A stretch of DNA of 64,000 bases from Algoriphagus oliviformis (GTDB lineage: Bacteria; Bacteroidota; Bacteroidia; Cytophagales; Cyclobacteriaceae): NCBI RefSeq assembly GCF_017254915.1, contig NZ_JAFKCT010000003.1, positions 124,001-188,000 on the forward strand. Direction: 5' to 3'. Within the stretch, counting starts at the first letter, position 1; each line of letters starts with the position of its first letter. Both the position numbers and the translations under genes were made by a program. A model generated the notes under the pieces. The model was not told the DNA's origin. It did no database searches and saw only the letters and a list, made by a program, of their open reading frames with translations. Shown here in pieces: positions 1 to 8,322 of the stretch.

Positions 1-833
1 TCTCCTCCGTTGACGTGGATAAACTGCCCGGTCATGTAGGAGCTGTCCGCTGACGCCAAAAACACATAGGCTGGAGCTACCTCGCTGGGCTGCCCCGCCC
101 GTCCCATGGGCGTATCCGTACCAAACTTCTCCACATCATCGAAAGTCGCCGGAATGAGCGGGGTCCAGATCGGGCCCGGCGCGACGCCGTTTACACGAAT
201 CCCGTCTGGCGCCAACATCTTGGCCAGCGAGCGGGTGAACCCCACGATCGCTCCCTTAGTGCTGGCGTAGTCCACCAGATGCTCGCTCCCCCGGTAGGTG
301 GTGACCGAGCTGGTGTTGATGATGCTGTCGCCCGTTTTGAGATGCGACAAGGCGAGCTTGGCCAAGTAGAAAAACGAAAAAATATTGGTCTCGAAAGTCT
401 CCAAAAGTTGCTTGGAACTAATTTCCTGCAGGGAATCTTTCGGGAACTGCACTGCGGCGTTGTTCACGAGTATATTGAGTCCGCCCAGCTTTTTGAGCGT
501 GGTGTCCACGACTTTCTTGCAGACTCTTTCGGATCGGATATCGCCCTTGATCAAGATGCATTTCCCCCCTTCAGCCTCAACCAGTTTTTTAGTCTGCTTG
601 GCGTCCTGGACCTCGCTGAGGTAGCTGATGGCCACGTCCGCGCCCTCACGGGCAAAATGTACGGCTACGCTTCTCCCGATCCCGCTGTCTCCGCCGGTGA
701 TGAGAGCCACCTTTCCCCTGAGCTTGTCGGCCCCCTCATATCCCTTTCGGATCACTTCCGGTTCGGGCACCATTTTGTGCTGCTGTCCCGGCAGTTCCTG
801 CGACTGCGCTTTGAATTTCTTTGGCTTCCCCAT
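1..833 (-). CDS. SDR family NAD(P)-dependent oxidoreductase (3' end cut by the window edge)
   Basis: Read on the minus strand from an ATG at 831-833, the frame stays open to the window edge, so the last residues and the stop are missing. The N-terminal 40 residues are a charged extension (MGKPKKFKAQ...), as in the YdaD/YghA group of general-stress short-chain dehydrogenases. Visible SDR landmarks are the Rossmann motif TGGDSGIGR, the NNAA motif, the catalytic YASTKGA (YxxxK) and a PGPIWTPL segment. The remaining C-terminal part (SSYMTGQFIHVNGG) is typical of the family. It should be a cytosolic NAD(P)H-dependent oxidoreductase, but the substrate cannot be read from the sequence. The family and domain call is secure. 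Confidence 0.93.
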   Translation of the reverse strand, partial: MGKPKKFKAQSQELPGQQHKMVPEPEVIRKGYEGADKLRGKVALITGGDSGIGRSVAVHFAREGADVAISYLSEVQDAKQTKKLVEAEGGKCILIKGDIRSERVCKKVVDTTLKKLGGLNILVNNAAVQFPKDSLQEISSKQLLETFETNIFSFFYLAKLALSHLKTGDSIINTSSVTTYRGSEHLVDYASTKGAIVGFTRSLAKMLAPDGIRVNGVAPGPIWTPLIPATFDDVEKFGTDTPMGRAGQPSEVAPAYVFLASADSSYMTGQFIHVNGG

Positions 834-878
834 AGCATGATGGCGTTGCGGCCTGAGCGAATCCGGCCGGACGGTAGT

Positions 879-1127
879 TTAATTGTGTCTGAGTGCGTAG
901 ATCAATTGTGCCTTGTTCATTTTGCTGCGACCGGGGATGCCCACCTGCTTCGCTTTTTCATAGAGCTCTTGCCTGGTTCTATCCTCGTAGTCTTTTGCAC
1001 TTCCACCCCGCTCGCCAGCGTCTGGGGTATTGGCGATACGCGCCGCCTTCTGCTTGCTCATGCCCTCCTTTCTGAGCGCTTCGTATTTTGCATCGTCCTT
1101 GATGCTGGGCCCGTGGTTCTTTGTCAT
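879..1127 (-). CDS. DUF7218 / Rho-termination-factor-N-like small protein
   Basis: This 82-residue, very basic protein starts TKNHGPSIKDDAKYEALRKEG and ends with a KMNKAQLIYALR segment. This layout matches the small DUF7218 family: a KNHGPS(I/V)KDD start, then a MSKxxAARIAN helix, then a Rho-N/SAP-like C-terminal helix pair that may contact nucleic acid. It lies just upstream of the SDR gene on the same strand (46-bp gap). Such proteins are often found beside stress genes such as YdaD-type SDRs, so co-expression is plausible. The function is not established. Confidence 0.72.
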   Translation of the reverse strand: MTKNHGPSIKDDAKYEALRKEGMSKQKAARIANTPDAGERGGSAKDYEDRTRQELYEKAKQVGIPGRSKMNKAQLIYALRHN

Positions 1128-1369
1128 CGTTATGCCGTTTTGGGATTAAACAGATCTGGTTTTCAATGCAGTCGCTTGGATAGGCTTTCGGCTGCGGACC
1201 TATGCGGTTCAAATTTGAGACCGATCCGCCCTCACCTTTTGGGAACACAAAGAGGCCTGAGTATTGCGACACCTGTCATGAAACGAAAAAGGAGCTGAAG
1301 GAAGGGCTTTCGTGACTTTCCGAAGCCAAAAACCCTCCTCCAGCCACTCACACCCAAAACCAAAGAAAG

Positions 1370-1834
1370 ATGGAACATCAAGAAAAAAGAGGCTCGTACG
1401 GAAAATACACCATCATGCTGGGCATCTCCTGCGTGACCATGTATGCGGCAATGTTTCTCAATGTGGACAGCCTGGGGCATATCCACCTCAGTGCTACCCG
1501 ATTCTACATGACTCTACTCATGGTCTCGCCCATGGCACTGACCATGCTCTGGATGATGCCGCACATGTACCCCAGTAAAAAAATCAACTGGGCAATCTCA
1601 CTTGCAAGTGTAGCGGTGTTTGCCATTGCGCTCGTGCTTCTCCGCACCCAAACTCCCATCGGCGACCGGCAGTACATGAAGGCCATGATCCCCCACCACT
1701 CCTCTGCTATTCTGACCAGTAAGCATGCCCAGCTCAGCGATCCGGAAGTGAAGGATTTGGCTGACCAGATCATCCAATCCCAGCAGGAAGAGATCGCCCA
1801 GATGGAAGCGATTCTGGATCGAATCGAGAACTAA
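1370..1834 (+). CDS. DUF305 domain membrane protein
   Basis: The protein has 154 residues. Three hydrophobic segments at about residues 14-32, 42-62 and 75-93 should be membrane helices. They are followed by a soluble C-terminal DUF305 segment with YMKAMIPHHSSAI, the HH-containing signature of the family, and a helix rich in Gln/Glu at the end. DUF305 proteins are ferritin-like four-helix proteins, some linked to copper handling. The short C-terminal domain here contains only the first part of that fold. The start ATG follows a purine-rich AAAGAA stretch. A role in metal or redox stress is inference. Confidence 0.8.
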   Translation: MEHQEKRGSYGKYTIMLGISCVTMYAAMFLNVDSLGHIHLSATRFYMTLLMVSPMALTMLWMMPHMYPSKKINWAISLASVAVFAIALVLLRTQTPIGDRQYMKAMIPHHSSAILTSKHAQLSDPEVKDLADQIIQSQQEEIAQMEAILDRIEN

Positions 1835-1962
1835 TTACATTGGTTTTCCGGGCGGCAAAAGGGGGATGTTTGTAAAAATTCTTTAAAACAACGGGGCTTT
1901 CGTCTTATATTGATGCTTTGCATCGCCACGCCTGAGCGCGTGGAGCTGATCAGCGCCCTAAA

Positions 1963-2409
1963 ATGACAGACGAAAATTTCTCCATCCTGCTCGCCGACGA
2001 CGACGAAGACGACCGCATGTTTTTCCAAGATGCCCTGGACGAGCTGCTAGTCAGCGCCACCCTGCACGTGGTCAACAACGGCCTGGAGCTGATGGGATTC
2101 TTGGAGGAAAACATGCACCAGCTGCCCCACGTGATCTTCCTCGACCTCAACATGCCCAGCAAGTCCGGAGCAGAGTGTCTGGCCGAAATCAAGAAGCACG
2201 AAAAGCTGAACGCAATCCCCATCATCATCTACTCCACGTCAGCCAATCCCGAGGTGATGGAGTCGCTCTACAACCTGGGAGCCCTGTATTATGTCCGAAA
2301 GGAAGGGGATTTTTCCAACCTAAAATCAGTCATCGGCAAAGCGCTTTCACTTTGGCAGCAAAATAGCAGTAGGCAGCCTCACCGAAGCAACTTTTTGGTA
2401 CTGCTCTGA
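1963..2409 (+). CDS. Single-domain response regulator (REC only)
   Basis: This 148-residue receiver protein has no output domain. The acidic pocket is ADDDEDDR (D12-D14), the phospho-acceptor is D61 in FLDLNMPSKSG, a Ser/Thr switch lies in IIYSTSAN, and the conserved Lys is in YYVRKEGD. It belongs to the Rcp1-like family, common in Bacteroidota, which relays phosphate from PAS-rich kinases. The stop is followed after a single base by the ATG of the histidine kinase at 2411, so the two are almost certainly one transcript and a cognate pair. The last about 15 residues (SSRQPHRSNFLVLL) are not typical of REC domains. Confidence 0.93.
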   Translation: MTDENFSILLADDDEDDRMFFQDALDELLVSATLHVVNNGLELMGFLEENMHQLPHVIFLDLNMPSKSGAECLAEIKKHEKLNAIPIIIYSTSANPEVMESLYNLGALYYVRKEGDFSNLKSVIGKALSLWQQNSSRQPHRSNFLVLL

Positions 2410-2410
2410 C

Positions 2411-4894
2411 ATGGAATACGCACCCAACCCATCCGATTTTCCATTCCTCGCCAAAGGCGGCGAAATGGGCAAACTCATTTTGCAAAACGACTGGAGCAAG
2501 ACCTCGCTGGGGCCAATTGAGTCCTGGGAAATCAGCCTCCGCTCCACGCTCGGCGTGATACTGAGCTCCCCCTTCCCCATGTTTCTCTTTTGGGGTGAAG
2601 AGCTGTTGTGTTTCTACAACGACGCCTACCGCCCCAGCCTTGGCAACAACGGCAAGCATCCGGCGATAGGAAAAAAGGGCAAGGAAGTCTGGGCCGACAT
2701 CTGGGACTTCATCGGCCCGCTGATCGAGCAGGTGATGAACAGCGCCGAGCCGGTGTCTTTTCAGGATCAGCTCGTGGCCTTCTATCGCAACGGGCGCACG
2801 GAGGACATCTATTGGACCTTTTGCTACAGTGCCGCCTACGACGACAGCGGCAGGGTAAACGGCGTAGTGGTCACCTGTACGGAGACGACCGACACCGTCC
2901 TGACGAAAAGGAAGCTGGAGGAAAGCGAGCGTAGGCTCCGATCCATGATCCATCAGGCTCCGGTCTCCATCGCCATCTTTCAAGGGCCGCAGTTCATCAC
3001 GGAGATTGCCAACAACCGATCCCTGCAACTCTGGGGAAGAACGGCGGAAGAGGTACTCCACCGTCCTATCTTCGAAGCCATGCCCGAGCTGCTCTCCCAG
3101 GAGATCCAGGGTATTTTGGACCAAGTTTACCAGACCGGGGAGATTTTCAGCGCCTCTGAGTTCCCGGTGGAGCTCCGACGCCAGGGCAAGCTGGAAACCA
3201 CCTATGTCAACTTCAGCTTTGAGCCCTTGTTCAACTCTTCGGGAGAGATAGACCGTACCATGGCCGTGGGGATAGACGTCACGGACCAGGTGGTCGCCCG
3301 CCAGAAAATCTCCGAAAGCGAGGCCTTATTTCGGGCCATGGCGGACAACATCCCCAATCTCGCCTGGATGGCCAACGCCGACGGATGGATCTACTGGTAC
3401 AACAAAAAATGGTACGAGTACACAGGAAAGACCCCCGAGGAAATGGAGGGCTGGGGCTGGCAATCCGTCCACGATCCCGAAGTACTGGACACCGTCTTGG
3501 CTCGCTGGAAGCATTCCTTGGAGCAGGGAGAGATCTTTGAGATGACTTTCCCGATCAAGGGAAAAGACGGGAACTTCCGGCAGTTCCTCACTCGGGTCAT
3601 GCCGGTCTATGACGAAAAAGGCGCCATTTCCCAATGGTTTGGCAGCAATACCGACATCCAGGAACAGAAGGACTTCCGGGACGAGCTCGAACGTCAGGTC
3701 AACGAGCGCACCGCCGAGCTCCTGCTGCTCAACGACTCCCTCAAGAAAAGCGAGGAGCGGTTTCACCATATCGTAGCCGAGGTGCAGGACTACGCCATCT
3801 TCTATCTCAACCGCGACGGTATCGTGGAAAACTGGAATGCCGGCGCCGAAAAGATCAAATACTACAAAGCCCATGAGATCGTGGGCAGGAGCTTTTCCAG
3901 CTTTTACACGGCGGAAGACCAAGTGCGAGGACTTCCCCAGCAGCTGCTGGCCACGGCCGCAAGCCAAGGCAGATCCACCCAGGAAGGCTGGCGGGTCAAA
4001 AAGGATGGCTCCCTCTTTTGGGCGAGTGTAGTCATCACCGCGGTGCACAACAACCAAGGGGAAGTCATCGGCTTCTCGAAAGTGACGCACGACCTCTCCG
4101 ACAAAAAGGAAGCCGCCGACGCCCTCGAAGCTAAAAAGACCGAATTGGAGGAGAAAAACGCCGAGCTGCAGCGCATGAACAAGGAGCTGCAGTCCTTTGC
4201 CTACATCTCCAGCCACGACCTACAGGAGCCGCTGCGCAAGATCCAGACCTTTGCCTCGCGCATCCTCGAAAAGGAACAGGCCAACCTCTCCGACAAGGGC
4301 AGGGAGCTCTTTGCCCGGATGCAGCGCTCCGCCGAGCAGATGCAAGCCCTCATCAATGACCTCCTCGCCTACTCCCGCACCAACACCGCCGAGCACGTCT
4401 ACCAAAAAGTGTCCTTGGCCTCCATCCTCGAGCGCATCAAGCAGGACCTCAGGGAAGAGCTCGACGAAAAACAGGGAGAGATCGTCCTGAAAGACTTTGT
4501 GGAAGTGAACGTGATCCATTTCCAGTTTCAGCAGATGTTTTACAACCTGATCAGCAACTCGATCAAGTTTTCCAGGCCCGACACCCCGCTTCGGATCACC
4601 ATTTCGGCCGAGCGCATTCCTGGCACGGCAGTACCGGTGAAGCACCTGCCCCAAGACCGACACTACTGGCACATCCAGCTCAGCGACAACGGCATTGGCT
4701 TCGAGCAGGAGTACAAGGACCGCATTTTTGAGCTTTTCCAGCGCCTACATGGCAAGAGCGAGTACAAAGGCACCGGCATAGGCCTATCCATCGTAAAGAA
4801 AATCGCCGAAAACCACGGCGGCAGCATCGGCGCCTCGGGACAGCTCGGGCAGGGGGCTACGTTTGACATCTACCTGCCGGTGGAGCGGGTGTAG
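2411..4894 (+). CDS. Multi-PAS sensor histidine kinase (soluble)
   Basis: The protein has 827 residues and no obvious membrane segment. An N-terminal PAS/GAF-like module (about 20-170) is followed by three PAS domains (about 180-295, 305-425, 445-570), the third with a PAC segment ending SQWFGSNTDIQ. A coiled coil follows (about 570-600), then HisKA with the phospho-acceptor His in YISSHDLQEPLRK, then HATPase_c with an N-box (NLISNSIKFSRP), G1 (DNGIGF), F-box (FELFQRLH) and G2 (GTGIGLSIVKKI). There is no receiver domain, so phosphate should pass to the response regulator encoded one base upstream. It is a cytosolic sensor of unknown signal. Confidence 0.95.
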   Translation: MEYAPNPSDFPFLAKGGEMGKLILQNDWSKTSLGPIESWEISLRSTLGVILSSPFPMFLFWGEELLCFYNDAYRPSLGNNGKHPAIGKKGKEVWADIWDFIGPLIEQVMNSAEPVSFQDQLVAFYRNGRTEDIYWTFCYSAAYDDSGRVNGVVVTCTETTDTVLTKRKLEESERRLRSMIHQAPVSIAIFQGPQFITEIANNRSLQLWGRTAEEVLHRPIFEAMPELLSQEIQGILDQVYQTGEIFSASEFPVELRRQGKLETTYVNFSFEPLFNSSGEIDRTMAVGIDVTDQVVARQKISESEALFRAMADNIPNLAWMANADGWIYWYNKKWYEYTGKTPEEMEGWGWQSVHDPEVLDTVLARWKHSLEQGEIFEMTFPIKGKDGNFRQFLTRVMPVYDEKGAISQWFGSNTDIQEQKDFRDELERQVNERTAELLLLNDSLKKSEERFHHIVAEVQDYAIFYLNRDGIVENWNAGAEKIKYYKAHEIVGRSFSSFYTAEDQVRGLPQQLLATAASQGRSTQEGWRVKKDGSLFWASVVITAVHNNQGEVIGFSKVTHDLSDKKEAADALEAKKTELEEKNAELQRMNKELQSFAYISSHDLQEPLRKIQTFASRILEKEQANLSDKGRELFARMQRSAEQMQALINDLLAYSRTNTAEHVYQKVSLASILERIKQDLREELDEKQGEIVLKDFVEVNVIHFQFQQMFYNLISNSIKFSRPDTPLRITISAERIPGTAVPVKHLPQDRHYWHIQLSDNGIGFEQEYKDRIFELFQRLHGKSEYKGTGIGLSIVKKIAENHGGSIGASGQLGQGATFDIYLPVERV

Positions 4895-5104
4895 GGACTT
4901 GTTTCTTCACCTAAAAGCCACTGCTCCTTTTGCCTTCTTTTCCCGTAGAAATGGCTACCCAGCCTGAGGTCTTGACTACCCTGACTTGGCAGGCTCTTTC
5001 TGATCTTTGGTATGGAAAAAGCCCAAAAACGGAACAAAACCAAAACGTTCGGACTTTGGTCTCGAGATTGCATCACGTTTTAATAACCAACCTGAGACCA
5101 GACT

Positions 5105-5644
5105 ATGAAAAGACCTATTCTTCCCTTTGTTTCCTTTTTTTCAATCCTAGTCGCACTTGTCTCCTGCTCACCGGGCATCCCAGATGGTGCGACTGCAGTC
5201 AGTCCATTCGACGCCAACAAGTACCTGGGCAAGTGGTATGAGATCGCCCGCATCGACTTCAAATACGAGGAGGACCTCAACAACACCACGGCAGAATACT
5301 CACTCCGGGACGACGGCGCCATCCAAGTCCTAAATCGGGGCTACAATACCAAAAAGCAGGAATGGGAAGAGGCGAAAGGCAAGGCCAAATTCGCCGGTGC
5401 GGACAGTGTGGCCAGGCTGAAGGTTTCTTTTTTCGGGCCCTTTTATTCGGGGTACAACGTCATCGCCTTGGATGCCGACTACCGCTACGCGCTGGTCGCC
5501 GGAGAGAGCCTGGACTATCTTTGGATCCTCTCCCGTGACACCAGTATCCCACAAAGCATCAAGGAAGAATATCTCAAAATCGCCCAAAATGCGGGCTACG
5601 ACACGGATCGGCTACTCTGGGTAGCGCATGATGGCCGAGAGTGA
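5105..5644 (+). CDS. blc: Lipocalin family lipoprotein (Blc-like)
   Basis: This 179-residue protein has a lipoprotein signal peptide with Cys at about residue 21 (LVALVSC|SPG). The lipocalin signature GKWYEIARID contains the invariant Gly-x-Trp. A later LDADYRYALVAGE stretch and the C-terminal RDTSIPQSIKEEYLKIAQ helix match bacterial Blc lipocalins. The length is normal for the family. It should sit in the outer membrane and bind lipid or other hydrophobic ligands, often under envelope stress. It appears monocistronic. An inverted GGTCTC/GAGACC pair lies just upstream of the start, but its role is unknown. Confidence 0.92.
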   Translation: MKRPILPFVSFFSILVALVSCSPGIPDGATAVSPFDANKYLGKWYEIARIDFKYEEDLNNTTAEYSLRDDGAIQVLNRGYNTKKQEWEEAKGKAKFAGADSVARLKVSFFGPFYSGYNVIALDADYRYALVAGESLDYLWILSRDTSIPQSIKEEYLKIAQNAGYDTDRLLWVAHDGRE

Positions 5645-5726
5645 AATTGCCCCGGACAGGCGGACTCGCTCCCACAGTTTGTCAAGGTTTTCCATTTTTG
5701 CTTAGCTTCGGGCAGAAAGTCCGCCC

Positions 5727-6359
5727 ATGCCCAAGCGTCCCCAAAGCCCCCGAGAAGAACTAGCCAACGCCCTTTCCCATGGGATCGGGCTGCTGGCAGC
5801 TTTGGTTGCGATTCCTTTTTTAATCCGGAAGGCGATGGAAAACCAGGAACCTTCCGCCCTGGTGGGAGCTGCGGTCTTCAGCCTAGGGGTGGTGATGGTT
5901 TATACCTTTTCTACGCTTTATCATTCCGCCCGCAGCCCTAGGAATAAAGCCAGGCTCCAAGTCTTGGATCATATCTCGATCTACTTTCTGATCGCCGGAT
6001 CCTACACACCGATGATGCTCACGGTGCTAGCTCCTAGACAGGCGATGATCTTTCTGGGGATTCTTTGGGGCTCGGTGTTGGCTGGCAGCGTACTCAAGCT
6101 GTTTTTTACCGGCAGATTCAAAGTGCTGTCCGTGGCGATCTACCTGCTGATGGGCTGGTTGGCGGTTTTCTTTCTGGAAGATATCGCAGCGAAAATCAGC
6201 TTCGAAACCTTGGCTTGGGTAGGAGCCGGAGGCCTTGCCTACACCGCTGGGGTATTTTTCTATGTCCAAAGCGACAAGCCTTTCTACCACACAGTTTGGC
6301 ATATTTTTGTGTTGGCTGGCACGGCATGCCATTTTATGGCGGTGTATGGGATGGTGTAG
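5727..6359 (+). CDS. Hemolysin III / PAQR family membrane protein
   Basis: The protein has 210 residues with about seven hydrophobic helices. Family marks include ELANALSHGIG near the N terminus, STLYHSARS, HISIYFLIAGSYTP, and a C-terminal YHTVWHIFVLAGTACHF with the two conserved histidines that help form the zinc site of PAQR-type hydrolase-like receptors. The length is as expected for YqfA/hemolysin III. Its cellular role is poorly defined despite the family name, and involvement in membrane lipid homeostasis is the usual suggestion. It converges on the ATPase gene at 6367-7674, with only 7 bases between the stops. Confidence 0.92.
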   Translation: MPKRPQSPREELANALSHGIGLLAALVAIPFLIRKAMENQEPSALVGAAVFSLGVVMVYTFSTLYHSARSPRNKARLQVLDHISIYFLIAGSYTPMMLTVLAPRQAMIFLGILWGSVLAGSVLKLFFTGRFKVLSVAIYLLMGWLAVFFLEDIAAKISFETLAWVGAGGLAYTAGVFFYVQSDKPFYHTVWHIFVLAGTACHFMAVYGMV

Positions 6360-6366
6360 TAGCGCC

Positions 6367-7674
6367 TTATTTTCTATCCAGATAGTACATCAGCTTGCCG
6401 ATGGCAAAAAGCGGAAAATTCGTCATCCAAGATTCCTCCCGAAAATCCGACATCGATGTCCTTACCGGCAAGCTCTCCGGAAAATTATCCGAAACCAGCC
6501 TCAGGCTTTTTGCCTTCAGGTTTTCCTCTGCCTTCACTTCGACCGGAACTACTTTTCCACCATGCTGAAGGACGAAATCCAACTCCGCAACACCCCTGTC
6601 GGCCGACCAGTAAAAAAGCGTTTGCCCGTGAGCGACCAGCTCCTGTAGCACAAACTGCTCGGACATTGCTCCTTTGAATTCAGTAAAAAGCCTGTTTCCT
6701 TCCAAAATCGACTTGGGATCCATGTCTACCATCGCTCCCAAGATCCCGAGATCCATCAAATACACCTTGAAAGCAGCAAAATCCTCATAGGCTTTTAATG
6801 GATAGCCCGGCTTGGACACTCTTGAGACCCTGTGGATCAAGCCACAATCCGCCAGCCACTGCAGCGCCAACTCAAAGTCCTTAGCTCTAGCTCCCTGCCG
6901 CAATTGACTGAAAATAAACTTCTTGTTTTCCTTCGCAAGCTGTGCCGGAATGGAATTCCACACCATACGGATTCTGGGAACCACCTCAACGGGGGCGTGC
7001 TTGGAAAAATCCTGTTCATAGGCATCCAAAATGCGCTTTTGGACCTTCCTGGCCGCAAAGAAGTCCTTATGCTCGGCGTAGGTTTTTACCGCCTCCGGCA
7101 TTCCCCCCACGAAATAGTAGGTTCTCAGGCACTGAACCAGCTTTTCACGAAAAGGAGAAAGCAAGTCCCAATCCAGCTGCCCTAAGAGCTCCGCGAGGGG
7201 CTTTTCTCCTATCGCCTCCAGAAATTCGGAAAACGACAGCGGGAAAAGATCCAAAAACTCGACTTTCCCCACAGGAAAGGACCTATGCCCATGCAATGCC
7301 ACGCCCAACAGCGAGCCAGCAGCCAAAATTGCATACTCGGGGGCCTGCTCTTGAAAATACTTAAGAGATGTCAATGCCTCGGGGCATTCTTGAATTTCAT
7401 CAAACACCAAAAGAGTCTGGCTCGCATCGATGGGCTTGCCTGCTTGGATCTCCAATCCCTGGATGATCCTAGACAGGTCGAGCCCTTGCTCGAAAAGCAA
7501 TTTCGCAGTGCGGTTTGTCTCAAAATTCACATAAAGCTGGTTGGGAAAATGCAGGCTGCCAAACTCCCTCATCAGCCAGGTTTTGCCGACCTGCCTCGCT
7601 CCGCGAATCACCAATGGTTTTCTTCCAGGAGCGCTTCTCCAACGCTCTAATTCCTTCAACAAGTATCGATTCAT
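6367..7674 (-). CDS. AAA_14 / DUF4143 ATPase
   Basis: This 435-residue protein starts NRYLLKELERWRS and carries a Walker A RGARQVGKTWL, a Walker B LLVFDEIQECP and a sensor LAAGSLLG, typical of the AAA_14 domain. From about residue 195 it enters the DUF4143 winged-helix and restriction-like region. The C terminus has GVAELDFVLQ and VPVEVKAEENLKAKSL, a (D/E)-ExK nuclease-like core found in this family. The gene is found sporadically across bacteria and behaves as accessory DNA. Its role is unknown; defence or DNA maintenance has been suggested by analogy. Three 32-bp repeats lie immediately upstream of its start. Confidence 0.9.
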   Translation of the reverse strand: MNRYLLKELERWRSAPGRKPLVIRGARQVGKTWLMREFGSLHFPNQLYVNFETNRTAKLLFEQGLDLSRIIQGLEIQAGKPIDASQTLLVFDEIQECPEALTSLKYFQEQAPEYAILAAGSLLGVALHGHRSFPVGKVEFLDLFPLSFSEFLEAIGEKPLAELLGQLDWDLLSPFREKLVQCLRTYYFVGGMPEAVKTYAEHKDFFAARKVQKRILDAYEQDFSKHAPVEVVPRIRMVWNSIPAQLAKENKKFIFSQLRQGARAKDFELALQWLADCGLIHRVSRVSKPGYPLKAYEDFAAFKVYLMDLGILGAMVDMDPKSILEGNRLFTEFKGAMSEQFVLQELVAHGQTLFYWSADRGVAELDFVLQHGGKVVPVEVKAEENLKAKSLRLVSDNFPESLPVRTSMSDFREESWMTNFPLFAIGKLMYYLDRK

Positions 7675-7708
7675 CTATAGACAGAAAGAAAGGACTAAGC
7701 CCTATGAC

Positions 7709-7804
7709 ATTTTTTCAAACGAAAATACGTCAATGTCAACACTTTTTCAAATGAATAAATGTACATAAACACACTTTTTCACACGAAAAGATGTCAAACG
7801 AACG
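7709..7804. repeat. Three 32-bp direct repeats (iteron-like) upstream of the AAA_14/DUF4143 gene
   Basis: Units begin TTTTTC at 7709, 7741 and 7773, exactly 32 bases apart. Units 1 and 3 match at about 20 of their first 23 bases; unit 2 is degenerate. Units 1 and 3 also hold a dyad of the form TTTTC-NNAC-GAAAA, and around unit 1 it extends to TGAC...GTCA arms. The 32-base phasing is about three helical turns, as expected for cooperative protein binding. They lie 35-130 bases upstream of the ATPase start codon, so an operator or promoter role is the likely reading. Confidence 0.7.
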
Positions 7805-7910
7805 GCGTTTCCTGACCGCCAGGGGTATTCTGACACAGGAAACTCCTCCGCTCACTTTCCCAAGCCACAGTATTCTCCAGGACTAGGAGCTACGTCGAAG
7901 AGCCTAACTA

Positions 7911-7942
7911 AAAAAGTCCAAGCCTTTCGACTTGGACTTTTT
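7911..7942 (-). terminator. Hairpin terminator after the small lipoprotein gene
   Basis: A perfect 12-bp stem (AAAAAGTCCAAG / CTTGGACTTTTT) encloses an 8-base loop, CCTTTCGA. It has A and T tracts on the two sides, so it can work in either direction. It lies 33 bases past the stop of the minus-strand gene at 7975-8322. The same 20-base core recurs at 9839-9858. Confidence 0.8.
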
Positions 7943-7974
7943 AATTTCATACCTCAGAATTTCCCGGCATCTGC

Positions 7975-8322
7975 CTAACGCGAATAGTAGAAATTGACAC
8001 AAACTTCCAAGTCCACTTCACCAGCGGAACCATTTTCCAAATCATAGTAGAAATAGGGAGCATATTGGTCCACGTGGTCCATTACCGTATCGATCTTTCC
8101 GGCAGGAAGATTCAAACCGTTGAACTGGACTTCATTTTCCACCATTCCACGCAGCTGGATGGAAACCTTGTAGATACCTCTATCACCCTCCAGACCGCTT
8201 GAAATGGAATCTTGGAAAAGGAGCTTGTCGCCTTTTATTTCTTGACACTTGTCATCCGTGCTGGACAGGCAGGAAGAAGCAAGCAACGACATAAAAACTA
8301 AAATCAATTTGGAATTTGGCAT
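7975..8322 (-). CDS. Small hypothetical lipoprotein, partner of the DUF6973-like gene
   Basis: This 115-residue protein begins with a short signal peptide and a lipobox (LLASSC|LSS, Cys at about 18). The mature part has no family I recognise; its hydrophilic pattern (IYKVSIQLRGMVENEVQF ... GEVDLEVCVNFYYSR) suggests a small beta-rich domain. Its ATG overlaps the last 19 bases of the large lipoprotein gene upstream, so the two are probably translationally coupled. It is AT-richer than the neighbouring genes. By position it could be an immunity or partner protein for the upstream product, but that is inference only. Confidence 0.7.
   Translation of the reverse strand: MPNSKLILVFMSLLASSCLSSTDDKCQEIKGDKLLFQDSISSGLEGDRGIYKVSIQLRGMVENEVQFNGLNLPAGKIDTVMDHVDQYAPYFYYDLENGSAGEVDLEVCVNFYYSR

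Larger units (their letters stand above)
7675..7974. other. Intergenic stretch between the ATPase gene and the AT-rich cassette
   Basis: This 300-base gap holds the phased 32-bp repeats (7709-7804) and the hairpin terminator (7911-7942). Between them (about 7805-7905) I see no gene or clear signal. Confidence 0.6.

Noticed and set aside
5058-5098. GGTCTC/GAGACC inverted repeat before the lipocalin as an operator
   Set aside because: Only six bases per arm and a long loop; likely chance.
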